From Bradyrhizobium sp. in8p8 (lineage in GTDB: Bacteria > Pseudomonadota > Alphaproteobacteria > Rhizobiales > Xanthobacteraceae), in the NCBI RefSeq assembly GCF_000426845.1, contig NZ_AUGD01000011.1, forward strand, positions 124,001 to 188,000: DNA of 64,000 nt, read 5' to 3'. This document shows positions 1 to 7,756 of this stretch, piece after piece (position 1 is the first letter of the stretch; each line of letters begins with the position of its first letter). Both the position numbers and the translations under genes were made by a program. The notes under the pieces are model-generated. The model did no database searches and had not been told where the DNA came from. It saw only the letters and a list, made by a program, of their open reading frames with translations.

Positions 1-1
1 C

Positions 2-379
2 CGCTCGCCTGCCCGCGTGCAGTGGACCCCGACCGGCAACAACGTGCCGGACTATCCAAAGCTCGCCCAGCTCTGGTGGCAGAACATCGGCGATGCGTCG
101 TCCGGTGCGAAGACGCCGCAGCAGGCGATGGATGCGCTGGCCGCTGCCCAGGACTCCGTGATGGAGCGTCTGGAGAAGTCCGGCGTGCAGGGCGCCTGCG
201 GTCCGAAGCTGCACAAGAAGGAGAAGCCCGAGTACTGGTTCGCGAAGGCCGAGAAGGACGGCACCATCGCGCCCCAGCGCAAGCTCGCCAACGAGAAGCC
301 GAAGGGCGAGACGGTCGATTACGACACGCTGATCAAGTCGTGGCCGGCGCAGCCTCCGAAGCGCGCCGAAGCGAAGTGA
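2..379 (+). CDS. ABC transporter solute-binding protein, C-terminal fragment
   Basis: This is the last 125 residues of a protein whose start lies before the window; the frame is open from base 2. The tail contains a WWQNIGDA segment, a putative disulfide pair of Cys and a lysine-rich end with KLANEKPKGETVDYD. Such tails are typical of the large periplasmic binding proteins for sugars and polyols in rhizobia, including the glycerol-type GlpV proteins. By family it would bind a carbohydrate or polyol in the periplasm and deliver it to an ABC permease. The family call rests on the tail alone, so the substrate is uncertain. A strong terminator follows directly, so this is the last gene of its transcript. 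Confidence 0.55.
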   Translation, partial: RSPARVQWTPTGNNVPDYPKLAQLWWQNIGDASSGAKTPQQAMDALAAAQDSVMERLEKSGVQGACGPKLHKKEKPEYWFAKAEKDGTIAPQRKLANEKPKGETVDYDTLIKSWPAQPPKRAEAK

Positions 380-428
380 TGTCGTAGATGTCGTGGCCGG
401 ACCTGACCCGGCCATCCATCCAAACACG

Positions 429-460
429 AAAGGCCGGGAGCGATCCCGGCCTTTTGGTTT
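429..460 (+). terminator. Rho-independent terminator of the ABC binding-protein gene
   Basis: A perfect 11-bp stem (aaaggccggga / tcccggccttt, bases 429-439 and 444-454) closes a four-base gcga loop and is followed by a T-rich run. It lies 50 bases after the stop codon of the upstream gene. Confidence 0.9.
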
Positions 461-501
461 TGTCTTTGCCTCTCCCATCAACCGGAGAGAGGGATAAGAC
501 A

Positions 502-1602
502 TCACTCCGCCGGTTCGGCCGCCAGCGTCGGATAGTCGGTATAACCCTTGGCGCCGCCGCCGTAGAACGTGGTCTTGTCCCATTCGTTCAGAGGCGCGCC
601 CTGCTTCAGCCGCTCGACGAGATCGGGGTTGGAGATGAACGGCTTGCCGAAGGCGATGAGGTCGGCCGCGTTAGCGTCCAGGATCTTGGTGGCGAGATCG
701 AAATCATAGCCGTTGTTGGCGACGTAGGCGCCCGAGAAGCGCTTGCGCAAGGATGCATAATCGAACGGCGCGAAGTCGCGCGGGCCGCCGGTGGCGCCTT
801 CGACGACGTGGAGATAGACCAGCTTCAGCGCGCTGAGGCCGTCGACAATGTGCTCGAACAGCGGCTGCGGGTTGCTGTCGGAAATGTCGTTGGCCGGCGT
901 CACGGGCGAGATGCGGATGCCGGTGCGGTCGGCGCCGGCCTCGGCGGCGACGGCCTTGGACACTTCGAGCATCAGACGCGCGCGGTTCTCGATCGAGCCG
1001 CCATAGGCATCCGTGCGCTTGTTGGCGCCGTCCTTGGCGAACTGGTCGAGCAGATAGCCGTTGGCGCCGTGGATCTCGACGCCGTCGAAGCCGGCCTCCA
1101 GCGCGTTCTTCGTGGCGCGCTTGAAGTCGTCGATGATCCCTGGAATCTCGGAAAGCTCGAGCGCGCGTGGTTCGGAGACATCGGCAAAGCCGCCGTTCAC
1201 AAACGTCTTGCCCTTGGCGCGGATTGCGCTCGGTGCAACCGGGGCTGCTCCATTGGCTTGGAGATCGACATGCGAGATGCGGCCGACATGCCAGAGCTGG
1301 ATGAAGATCTTGCCGCCGCGTCCATGCACCTTGTCGGTGACCTTGCGCCAGCCGGCGACCTGGTCCTTGCTGTAGATGCCGGGCGTGTCCTGGTAGCCCT
1401 GGCCCTGCTGCGAGACCTGGCTTGCTTCGGTGATCAGGAGACCCGCGGAGGCGCGCTGGCCATAATAATCGGCCGCGAGCGGGCCGGGCACGAAGGTGCC
1501 TGGTACGGCGCGGTTGCGCGTCAGCGGCGCCATCACCAGGCGATTGGCCAGCGTGATCGGGCCGAGCTTGTAGGTTTCGAACAATTTGGTCGGGCGGCTC
1601 AT
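502..1602 (-). CDS. Old Yellow Enzyme family alkene reductase (NADH:flavin oxidoreductase)
   Basis: The product (366 aa) is an FMN-dependent TIM-barrel ene-reductase of the NemA/OYE family, which reduces activated C=C bonds and often nitroesters or maleimides with NAD(P)H in the cytoplasm. The N-terminus TKLFETYKLGPITLANRLVMAPLTR is family-typical. The active-site pair that binds the substrate carbonyl is visible as His and Asn in EIHGANGYLLDQF, followed by the conserved YGGSIENRARL stretch. The ATG at 1602 was chosen over an upstream in-frame start at 1692 because the family begins with this sequence. It lies downstream of the DUF1993 gene on the same strand with a 178-base gap. The physiological substrate cannot be read from the sequence. 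Confidence 0.9.
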   Translation of the reverse strand: MSRPTKLFETYKLGPITLANRLVMAPLTRNRAVPGTFVPGPLAADYYGQRASAGLLITEASQVSQQGQGYQDTPGIYSKDQVAGWRKVTDKVHGRGGKIFIQLWHVGRISHVDLQANGAAPVAPSAIRAKGKTFVNGGFADVSEPRALELSEIPGIIDDFKRATKNALEAGFDGVEIHGANGYLLDQFAKDGANKRTDAYGGSIENRARLMLEVSKAVAAEAGADRTGIRISPVTPANDISDSNPQPLFEHIVDGLSALKLVYLHVVEGATGGPRDFAPFDYASLRKRFSGAYVANNGYDFDLATKILDANAADLIAFGKPFISNPDLVERLKQGAPLNEWDKTTFYGGGAKGYTDYPTLAAEPAE

Positions 1603-1780
1603 GGGAGATGCTTCCGGGCAATGAGAGGTCACGAACACTTGTGCATCGTGACTGCGGGCGCAAGGGCGGAGCCATACGCAGCGCGCAGGCATGCTACGCG
1701 GCAGGGCCGCGTAGCATGATTCATGCGCAATTCCGGCCGCTGCAGCAGAGTTTCGCTACGCGGCCGTGCGTTTCGGCAAA

Positions 1781-2284
1781 TCAGTTCGCGCCCATGAAAT
1801 CGCGCTTGCCGATCTCGACGCCGTTATGGCGCAAAATGCCGTGGGCAGTCGCGGCGTGGAAATAGAAGTTCGGCAGCGAGAACGAACTCAGGAATTGCTG
1901 GCCCTTCATGGTGGTGGTCTTGTTGGGGCCGGACGGGAAGGTGACGTCTCTGGCTTCAGCCCCTTCGAACTGCTCGGGCTTGAACGACTTCACATAGTCG
2001 ATGGTCTTGGCCAGGCGTTGCTTCAGCTCCGCGAAGGTCGTCTCGGTATCGGGGGTCGAGGGCACCTCGCTGTGCGTGAGCCGGGCGCAGCCCTTGGCGG
2101 CGAAATCGCTGACGAGCTGGACCTGTCTCGACAGCGGCAGCATGTCCGGGAAGAGGCGTGCACCGAGCAAGACGCCGGGGTCGATCTTCTTGGCCGCGCA
2201 ATGCGCCTCGGCTTTGGTGAGCAGCCCGGTCACGCTGTTCAGCATTTGCAAGTACGCGGGGACGACGGCGTCGTAGAAGGACAT
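1781..2284 (-). CDS. DUF1993 family protein
   Basis: The product (167 aa) matches the DUF1993 family of small proteins with a DinB-like helical-bundle look. It opens MSFYDAVVPAYLQMLNSV and carries SLPNFYFHAATAHGILRHNG near the C-terminus, where the histidines could form a metal site. No biochemical role is established for the family. It is upstream of the Old Yellow Enzyme gene on the same strand, but the 178-base gap leaves co-transcription open. Confidence 0.85.
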   Translation of the reverse strand: MSFYDAVVPAYLQMLNSVTGLLTKAEAHCAAKKIDPGVLLGARLFPDMLPLSRQVQLVSDFAAKGCARLTHSEVPSTPDTETTFAELKQRLAKTIDYVKSFKPEQFEGAEARDVTFPSGPNKTTTMKGQQFLSSFSLPNFYFHAATAHGILRHNGVEIGKRDFMGAN

Positions 2285-2523
2285 GTGATGCTCGCTTCAA
2301 TGGTGGGAAATCTCAGGAGAAAACCTGAGCCCCTCACATGGGAACCTCATGGAAAAATGCAATCGCGGAAAGAGGCCTCTGCGATACGAAGATTCCACTC
2401 TGTCACCCTTCGCGATCCAGTACTCCGAGACGGTCGTGATTGGAGCCGACAGGCTGCGGCGTACTGGATGGCTCCCAATGCGCAATTGCGCACAGCGACG
2501 GGAAATGACCACGGATGGATTGT

Positions 2524-3825
2524 TCAGCGGATAGTCGCGGCCGGCTGCGCCTGCGCCGTGCTGCCGCGCATGCGGGCGAGCAACTCGGCGGTCGGCCAGG
2601 AATCGGCGGGCAGCCCGAACTTGATCTGCATCGCCTTCACCGCCGTGCGGCTCTGCTGACCTAGAATGCCGTCGACCTTGCCGACATTGTGTCCGGCGCG
2701 CACCAGGAGCTGCTGCAATTCCTTGATCTCGCTGAACGGCAGCTGCGCCACCGGCTGCGCCGGCTTGCGCATCGGCGCGGCACCGGCAATGCGCGAGGCG
2801 AGATAGCCCGCCGTGGTCGAGTAGATCAGCGAGTTGTTCCACTCGGTATAGGCCGCGAAATTCGCATAGGCCAGGAAGGCGGGACCATTTCGTCCCATCG
2901 GCAGTAGCACGGAGGCCGCGAGATTGTCGTTCGGCAGGGGCCGTCCGTCGGGATAGGTGACGCCCAGCTGCGCCCATGTCGAGCGCGGCTCGCGCACTGT
3001 CAGATCGGTCTTCTCCCACGGCAGGTTCGGCGGCACCTTGATCTCTTCCAGCCAGGGTTCGCCGCGGCGCCACTTCAAGCCATTGGCAATGTAGTTTGCG
3101 GTGGATCCGATCACATCGGCTGGCGACCGCAACAGGTCGCGCCGCCCGTCGCCGTCATAGTCGACAGCGTAGTTCACGTAGTGCACGGGCAGGAACTGCG
3201 TCTGCCCGAGCTCGCCGGCCCAGGAGCCGATCATCTCGTCGGGATGCAGATCGCCGCGGTCGATGATCTTCAGCGCGGCGATGGTCTCGCCCACGAACAT
3301 CTCCGAACGGCGGCAATCATAGGCGAGCGATACCAGCGATTTCAGCGTCGGCAGATTGCCCATGTTGGCGCCGAAATCGCTCTCCAGGCCCCAGAAGGCT
3401 GCGATCACCGCCGGCGGCACGCCATATTCCTTCTCGGCGCGCGCGAACGCGGCGGCGTATTGCTTGATGTGCTGCTGCCCGTTCTGCATGCGGTAGGGCG
3501 CGGCCATGCGGCCGGCAAATTCGGTGAAGAGCTGGCCGAACACGCGTTGGCCGCGGTCGCGATTGACGATGCCCTGGTCGTAGACGAGATACGGCGAAGC
3601 CTCCGCGATTGTCCGCTGCGACACGCCGGCGGCCACGGCCTGTTGCTTCACGTCGGCCAGGAAGCGGTCGAAGCTCGCCCCGTTGTGGCATGAGGCGGCA
3701 CGGGGCAGGGCCGCGGTGGGTCTGGGCGCGGCAGTCTTGGCAGGCGGCGGAGCGAGCTGGGCGGAGGCGGGAGCGGAGAGGGCGAAAAGAGCGGTGGCCG
3801 CGATCGCAAATCGGGTCAGGAGCAT
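2524..3825 (-). CDS. Lytic murein transglycosylase (MltB-type) with C-terminal peptidoglycan-binding domain
   Basis: The product (433 aa) is a periplasmic enzyme that cleaves the MurNAc-GlcNAc bond of peptidoglycan with formation of 1,6-anhydroMurNAc. A Sec signal peptide occupies about residues 1-22, ending SAPASAQ. The SLT_2 catalytic domain spans about 45-350, with the catalytic Glu at position 148 in the FWGLESDFG motif and the family-typical GSWAGELGQTQFLP stretch. The last 70 residues form a PG_binding_1 domain (LVRAGHNVGKVDGILGQQSR). Length and domain order match the alphaproteobacterial family. It is divergent from htpX. Confidence 0.93.
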   Translation of the reverse strand: MLLTRFAIAATALFALSAPASAQLAPPPAKTAAPRPTAALPRAASCHNGASFDRFLADVKQQAVAAGVSQRTIAEASPYLVYDQGIVNRDRGQRVFGQLFTEFAGRMAAPYRMQNGQQHIKQYAAAFARAEKEYGVPPAVIAAFWGLESDFGANMGNLPTLKSLVSLAYDCRRSEMFVGETIAALKIIDRGDLHPDEMIGSWAGELGQTQFLPVHYVNYAVDYDGDGRRDLLRSPADVIGSTANYIANGLKWRRGEPWLEEIKVPPNLPWEKTDLTVREPRSTWAQLGVTYPDGRPLPNDNLAASVLLPMGRNGPAFLAYANFAAYTEWNNSLIYSTTAGYLASRIAGAAPMRKPAQPVAQLPFSEIKELQQLLVRAGHNVGKVDGILGQQSRTAVKAMQIKFGLPADSWPTAELLARMRGSTAQAQPAATIR

Positions 3826-4014
3826 GAGGTTTCCGCTGAGGGAGGGAGACGCTGGGGAGTCTTGCTGAAGCTTAATGGAGCGGTGGCGCTCAGACCAGTG
3901 CCGCGGCTCCGCGACGCACCCGGAAACCTTGAATCCCGGCCGGGGTCATCCCTACCTGATGTTTGCCGGCCTGCAGGCGCTTCCAGCGGCCGCGGCCGGC
4001 TCCAGGAGACGGCC

Positions 4015-4962
4015 ATGAACTATTTTCGTACCGCAATGCTGCTCGCAGGCCTTACCGCCCTGTTCATGGGCGTCGGCTACCTGATCGGCGGCGCCTCCGG
4101 CGCCATGATCGCGCTCGTCGTTGCCGCCGCGACCAATCTCTTCACCTACTGGAACTCCGACCGCATGGTGCTGTCGATGTACGGCGCCCATGAGGTCGAC
4201 CGTTCGACCGCACCGGAGCTGGTCGGGCTCGTCGCGGAGCTTGCGGGCCGCGCCGGCTTGCCGATGCCGCGCGTGTTCGTGATGGACGAGGTCCAGCCCA
4301 ACGCGTTCGCGACCGGCCGTAACCCCGAGAACGCCGCAGTCGCCGTCACCACCGGCCTGATGAACCAGCTGAGCCGCGAGGAGCTTGCCGGGGTGATCGC
4401 GCACGAGCTCGCCCACATCAAGAACCACGACACGCTGCTGATGACGATCACCGCGACCATCGCGGGCGCGATCTCCATGCTCGCGCAGTTCGGGATGTTC
4501 TTCGGCGGCAACCGCGAGAACAACAATGGTCTCGGCATCGTCGGCTCGATCCTGATGATGATTCTCGCCCCGCTCGGCGCCATGCTGGTGCAGATGGCGA
4601 TCAGCCGCACCCGCGAATATGCCGCGGATAATCTCGGTGCGCGCATCGTGGGACAGCCGATGTGGCTGGCTTCCGCGCTGGTGAGGATCGAGGGCGCGGC
4701 ACATCAGGTGCCGAACTACGAGGCGGAGCGAAATCCAGCGACCGCGCACATGTTCATCATCAATCCGCTGTCGGGCCATGGTGTGGACAACCTTTTCGCC
4801 ACCCATCCTTCGACGCAGAACCGTGTTGCCGCCCTCCAGCAACTCGCGGCCGAGCTCGGCGCGCGGGCGATGCCATCGGTCGGCGCCAACGAGAACTATC
4901 CGCCGCGCAGCCCTTGGGGCCGCTCCTCCTCGCGCGGTCCTTCGCGAGGTCCTTGGGGCTGA
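4015..4962 (+). CDS. htpX: Zinc metalloprotease HtpX
   Basis: The product (315 aa) is an integral inner-membrane M48 peptidase that degrades misfolded membrane proteins, usually with FtsH. Two N-terminal membrane helices cover about residues 5-45. The zinc motif HELAH lies at 130-134 and the third ligand is Glu201 in SRTREYAADNLG. Two more hydrophobic segments lie between about 140 and 195. The ATG at 4015 is preceded by AGGAG at good spacing; upstream in-frame starts lack this. The C-terminal tail is Ser/Arg/Gly-rich. A long inverted repeat follows the stop. Confidence 0.95.
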   Translation: MNYFRTAMLLAGLTALFMGVGYLIGGASGAMIALVVAAATNLFTYWNSDRMVLSMYGAHEVDRSTAPELVGLVAELAGRAGLPMPRVFVMDEVQPNAFATGRNPENAAVAVTTGLMNQLSREELAGVIAHELAHIKNHDTLLMTITATIAGAISMLAQFGMFFGGNRENNNGLGIVGSILMMILAPLGAMLVQMAISRTREYAADNLGARIVGQPMWLASALVRIEGAAHQVPNYEAERNPATAHMFIINPLSGHGVDNLFATHPSTQNRVAALQQLAAELGARAMPSVGANENYPPRSPWGRSSSRGPSRGPWG

Positions 4963-5011
4963 CGGAACCGGCAAGCATTTGTGCCCGGCTTTGTGACCTG
5001 GCGCACACAGG

Positions 5012-5048
5012 ATGGTCACGGCAGGTGTTAACACCCTGCCGTGACCAT
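5012..5048. repeat. Long inverted repeat after htpX, terminator candidate
   Basis: Bases 5012-5025 (atggtcacggcagg) are the exact reverse complement of 5035-5048, and the intervening bases continue the palindrome (ggtgttaacacc at 5024-5035) with one extra C. An RNA copy would form an about 18-bp hairpin. The T-run after it is weak (atttctt), so terminator function is only likely. It engulfs the GTG at 5041. Confidence 0.6.
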
Positions 5049-5097
5049 TTCTTCGAAAGGGGATGCGCGGCCGGACCTCTGCCGGTCGCCGTCGAAG

Positions 5098-5739
5098 ATG
5101 ACCCGAGCTGCCGTACTATTTCTGATCGTTCTTTGCGTGCTCGCCGGCCTGTCCACGCACATGGTCGTCAATTGCGGCGACGAGGACGATCCCGACATCT
5201 GCTCGGCCGTGATCGGTTTCTCGCCGCTCCGCGGCTCGCTGATTGCCTTCGCCTATGAGGGGCGTGGACGGATCGCGCTGCGCCACGGCGACTTCAAGCG
5301 TGCGATTGCCGATTTCGACGAAGCGATCCATCTCAATCCGAACCGCGGCTCGCTCTATCGCGACCGGGCGCTGGCGCGCCGTCTGAACGGCGATCTGGAG
5401 CTTGCGATTGCAGACTACGACGAGGCGATCGCGCACGATCCCAAGCGCGCCGCACCCTATCACCAGCGCGGTCTCGCGCTCGCCGCCATGGGCGACCTCG
5501 ACCGCGCCATCCTGAGCTACAGCACCGCTGTCCGCCTCGATCCTTCCGATGCGCAGGCCCGTCTCGACCGGGGCCTTGCGTTCCTCGCCCGCGGCCAGGC
5601 CGATGATGCCCGCGCCGACTTCGAAGCCGCGCTGGCGCTGCCCGCGGGCAAAGAGAGCGGCATGCGCGATCTTGCGCGCGCCAAGCTCGCCGAGCTGGCC
5701 AGTGCCGAGCCGACGCAGGTTGCCACGCCACGACGGTGA
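5098..5739 (+). CDS. Membrane-anchored TPR-repeat protein
   Basis: The product (213 aa) has an N-terminal hydrophobic anchor or signal (residues about 3-20) followed by four consecutive TPR units between about residues 50 and 190, each with the Gly/Ala/Pro pattern (for example AIADFDEAIHLNPN). TPR domains mediate protein-protein contacts; no partner is evident. The ATG at 5098 was chosen because the only longer start, a GTG at 5041, lies inside a strong hairpin and would put a charged segment before the signal sequence. No clear ribosome binding site precedes 5098. Two cysteines (NCGDEDDPDIC) follow the anchor and could form a periplasmic disulfide. Confidence 0.8.
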   Translation: MTRAAVLFLIVLCVLAGLSTHMVVNCGDEDDPDICSAVIGFSPLRGSLIAFAYEGRGRIALRHGDFKRAIADFDEAIHLNPNRGSLYRDRALARRLNGDLELAIADYDEAIAHDPKRAAPYHQRGLALAAMGDLDRAILSYSTAVRLDPSDAQARLDRGLAFLARGQADDARADFEAALALPAGKESGMRDLARAKLAELASAEPTQVATPRR

Positions 5740-5808
5740 GGGAGTTGTCGCTGGAGGCTTTCCCCTTCGCCGGCCGGAGAGGGCGGCCGCTTGATTCGCC
5801 TACTTCGC

Positions 5809-6162
5809 CTACTTCGCCTTCTTGGCTTTCGCCTTCGCCTTGGCAGCCTTCTTCGCCGGCTTGTCTTCCTTGGCCTTCTTCTCTGCCTTTACCGCAACCG
5901 GCGCGCTGGCAGCCAGGCGCATCGACCGCGCGTAGCTGTCGGCGACGTTGTCGGCGGACATCTGGAGGCGCTTGGCGGCGGCGGTGGCCTGCTCCATCGT
6001 GGCCTTGGCCATCATCTTGAAGCGTTCGCCGGTCTCCTTGCCCTTGGCCTTGGCCGCAAGGCCGTTCAAGCGATCCCGCCGCTCCTTGGCGCGGGTCATC
6101 AGGCCCGTATGCAGCTGTCTGGCCAGTTGCCGGATCACGACATCCAGGTCGGCGTCCGCCAT
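5809..6162 (-). CDS. Small Lys/Ala-rich protein with histone H1-like tail
   Basis: The product (117 aa) has a helical N-terminal half of about 75 residues with no recognised fold and a C-terminal tail of about 30 residues made almost only of Lys and Ala (KKAAKAKAKAKKAK). The tail resembles that of histone H1-like and AlgP/Hc1-type bacterial DNA-binding proteins. The DNA at its 3' end contains short tandem repeats of cttcgccta. A nucleoid or nucleic-acid binding role is plausible from composition alone. It is transcribed convergently with the TPR gene. Confidence 0.7.
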   Translation of the reverse strand: MADADLDVVIRQLARQLHTGLMTRAKERRDRLNGLAAKAKGKETGERFKMMAKATMEQATAAAKRLQMSADNVADSYARSMRLAASAPVAVKAEKKAKEDKPAKKAAKAKAKAKKAK

Positions 6163-6274
6163 GTTCTCTCATCCCCTTCAAAAAAAACGCAGTTGATGCG
6201 GCGGGACTATGCAGATCGGGCTCCGCCTTGGCAATTGCTGCCAGCCGGTCATCCGCAGCTTCCGGCCTGCGAAA

Positions 6275-6302
6275 CAAAAAAGCCGCGCTGTTGGCGCGGC
6301 TC
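6275..6302 (-). terminator. Rho-independent terminator of the HExxH protein gene
   Basis: On the minus strand an 8-bp GC-rich stem (agccgcgc / gcgcggct) with a five-base loop is followed by a T-tract of six. It lies about 36 bases after the stop of the minus-strand gene ending at 6338. Confidence 0.9.
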
Positions 6303-6337
6303 TGATGCGGTCTGGCGCAGGGAGGGCGCCTTCGGCC

Positions 6338-7138
6338 TCATTTCAGCGAGGCCACCGGTCCGTTCGACGCTGCCGGGGCCGGGTCGAAGCCGAATACGCC
6401 GACCAAGTATTTGTAGTAGTCCGGCATCTTCTCCTTGAGCGCCTCGCGCGACTTCGGATCGTGGAATTCGCTCTTTCCGGCTAGGAAGATGCTCGCGGTC
6501 ACGGCGAAGAACTCCATGGGATTCTTCAGCGCATAGGATTCCTTGGGCAGCATGTCCTTGGACTTGGCCAGCGCGTAATAGGATATCACGCCCTTGTTGG
6601 CGTAGCCGTCCGGCAGGAGGCGTGCGTGATAGGCGTGGAGGAGCTCGTGCAGCAGCACGGCCTCCTTCTCGTAACGCATCATGTCCGGCCGCAGCATGAT
6701 CACGCCAAGGCCCGAATCCACAGCGAGGTCGATGGCGTTCGGATTGGTCCAGCGCTGCTTGTCGTGGTCCCACACCGTCAGCGTCCGCGGCACGCGGCGC
6801 TCGACGTTGGGAGCGACGCGGCCGTAGCAGGCCGTCGCGGCACCTTCGTCGAGGCAGGCGAGCTCGCTCGCGATGATGGGCACGGTGCGGAAGAAGCGCA
6901 GGACACGCGGCGACAGGCCGGCGGATTCCACGACGTCGATCTGCTGCTTCAGATTGTCGGTGAGCTTGTCGACATCCTTGCGGTCGGAGTTCTCCGACAG
7001 GTCGAACATGTAGCCGCGGTAGCTCTGGAAGCCGGGCGGCAACGTCTGCACTGCGTCAGCATCCAGCGACCCGGCATGAGACGGACCGGCGAAGAACGCG
7101 CCGACGATGGTTGCGGTCAGCAGCAACGCAATGCGCAT
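6338..7138 (-). CDS. Secreted protein with HExxH zincin motif, putative metallopeptidase
   Basis: The product (266 aa) begins with a Sec signal peptide (MRIALLLTATIVGAFFAG, predicted cut near SHA). The segment VLLHELLHAYHARLL carries an HExxH motif followed by another His, and ALKNPMEFFAVTASIFLAG supplies a downstream Glu that could be the third zinc ligand, as in gluzincins. This resembles anthrax-lethal-factor-like or basic secretory peptidase folds, but no named family could be assigned with certainty. ATG 7138 has AGGGGG upstream; the longer start at 7165 would place residues before the signal peptide. A perfect terminator follows the gene. Confidence 0.75.
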   Translation of the reverse strand: MRIALLLTATIVGAFFAGPSHAGSLDADAVQTLPPGFQSYRGYMFDLSENSDRKDVDKLTDNLKQQIDVVESAGLSPRVLRFFRTVPIIASELACLDEGAATACYGRVAPNVERRVPRTLTVWDHDKQRWTNPNAIDLAVDSGLGVIMLRPDMMRYEKEAVLLHELLHAYHARLLPDGYANKGVISYYALAKSKDMLPKESYALKNPMEFFAVTASIFLAGKSEFHDPKSREALKEKMPDYYKYLVGVFGFDPAPAASNGPVASLK

Positions 7139-7320
7139 GAGTGAGCCCCCTGATGTCACTTTCACCGGCAGAATAGGCCGCCGTCGTTTGCGAAACGTGA
7201 GTGGGGCGAGACTAAGGCATCGATGTTGAAGCGTGATTAATCCCGCGTGGCAGATCGTGCGCGAGGATTAGTGCCGAGTTAACCACGACGACTGCCTTCG
7301 CCGGAGAGGCGCACTTGCGC

Positions 7321-7346
7321 AACGGCCGCGGATCCCCGCGGCCGTT
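7321..7346. repeat. Perfect 11-bp inverted repeat
   Basis: aacggccgcgg (7321-7331) and ccgcggccgtt (7336-7346) flank an atcc loop. It lies just after the minus-strand gene ending at 7362. There is no T-run on either strand, so it may be a processing or Rho-assisted end rather than a canonical terminator. Nothing else was seen in 7139-7361. Confidence 0.6.
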
Positions 7347-7361
7347 CTGCCCCCAGCCGGC

Positions 7362-7595
7362 TCAATAGTCGTAGCCTGGACGACCGGGATAATGCGCGCG
7401 ATTGCAGGCCCGTCGTCCCCGGTCAAGGCCGGCTGCGCTTTTGGCGAGCGCGCTGACATATTTCAGGCAACGCACGTAGTTTTCATTGCCGAGCCAGTCG
7501 AAACTGCCGGCGGTCGCCGGTTTGAGCTGCGCGGAGCCGGCAAGCGCCACGACGGCGATCAAGGCGGAGCAGGCAAAGGTTGTGATGATCTTCAT
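7362..7595 (-). CDS. Small secreted protein of unknown function
   Basis: The product (77 aa) opens MKIITTFACSALIAVVALAGSAQ, a clear signal peptide, and the mature part is about 50 residues with two cysteines (VRCLKYVS and RRACNRAH) that probably form a disulfide. The C-terminus is Gly/Tyr/Pro-rich. ATG 7595 was preferred over an upstream in-frame start because it places the signal at the N-terminus. No family is recognised. Confidence 0.65.
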   Translation of the reverse strand: MKIITTFACSALIAVVALAGSAQLKPATAGSFDWLGNENYVRCLKYVSALAKSAAGLDRGRRACNRAHYPGRPGYDY

Positions 7596-7756
7596 GGTCC
7601 GTATTCCCCTCCGGCCGCCCGATGCAGCCGGTGTGGCCGCAACCATGCCCAAACCCGACTGACAGAACTGTGCTGGCCGTCACGCATGGCATGGCCTGCC
7701 ACTGCTGCGGCGGACGCGGCGCGCGTGTTCGTCCAGTTCCGGGCGCGCCGCGATCC

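Noticed and set aside
2312..2329. ctcagg/cctgag short inverted repeat before the DUF1993 gene
   Set aside because: Only six base pairs with a six-base loop, easily found by chance.
5041..5097. GTG start for the TPR protein
   Set aside because: It lies inside a strong inverted repeat and would put a charged segment ahead of the signal anchor.
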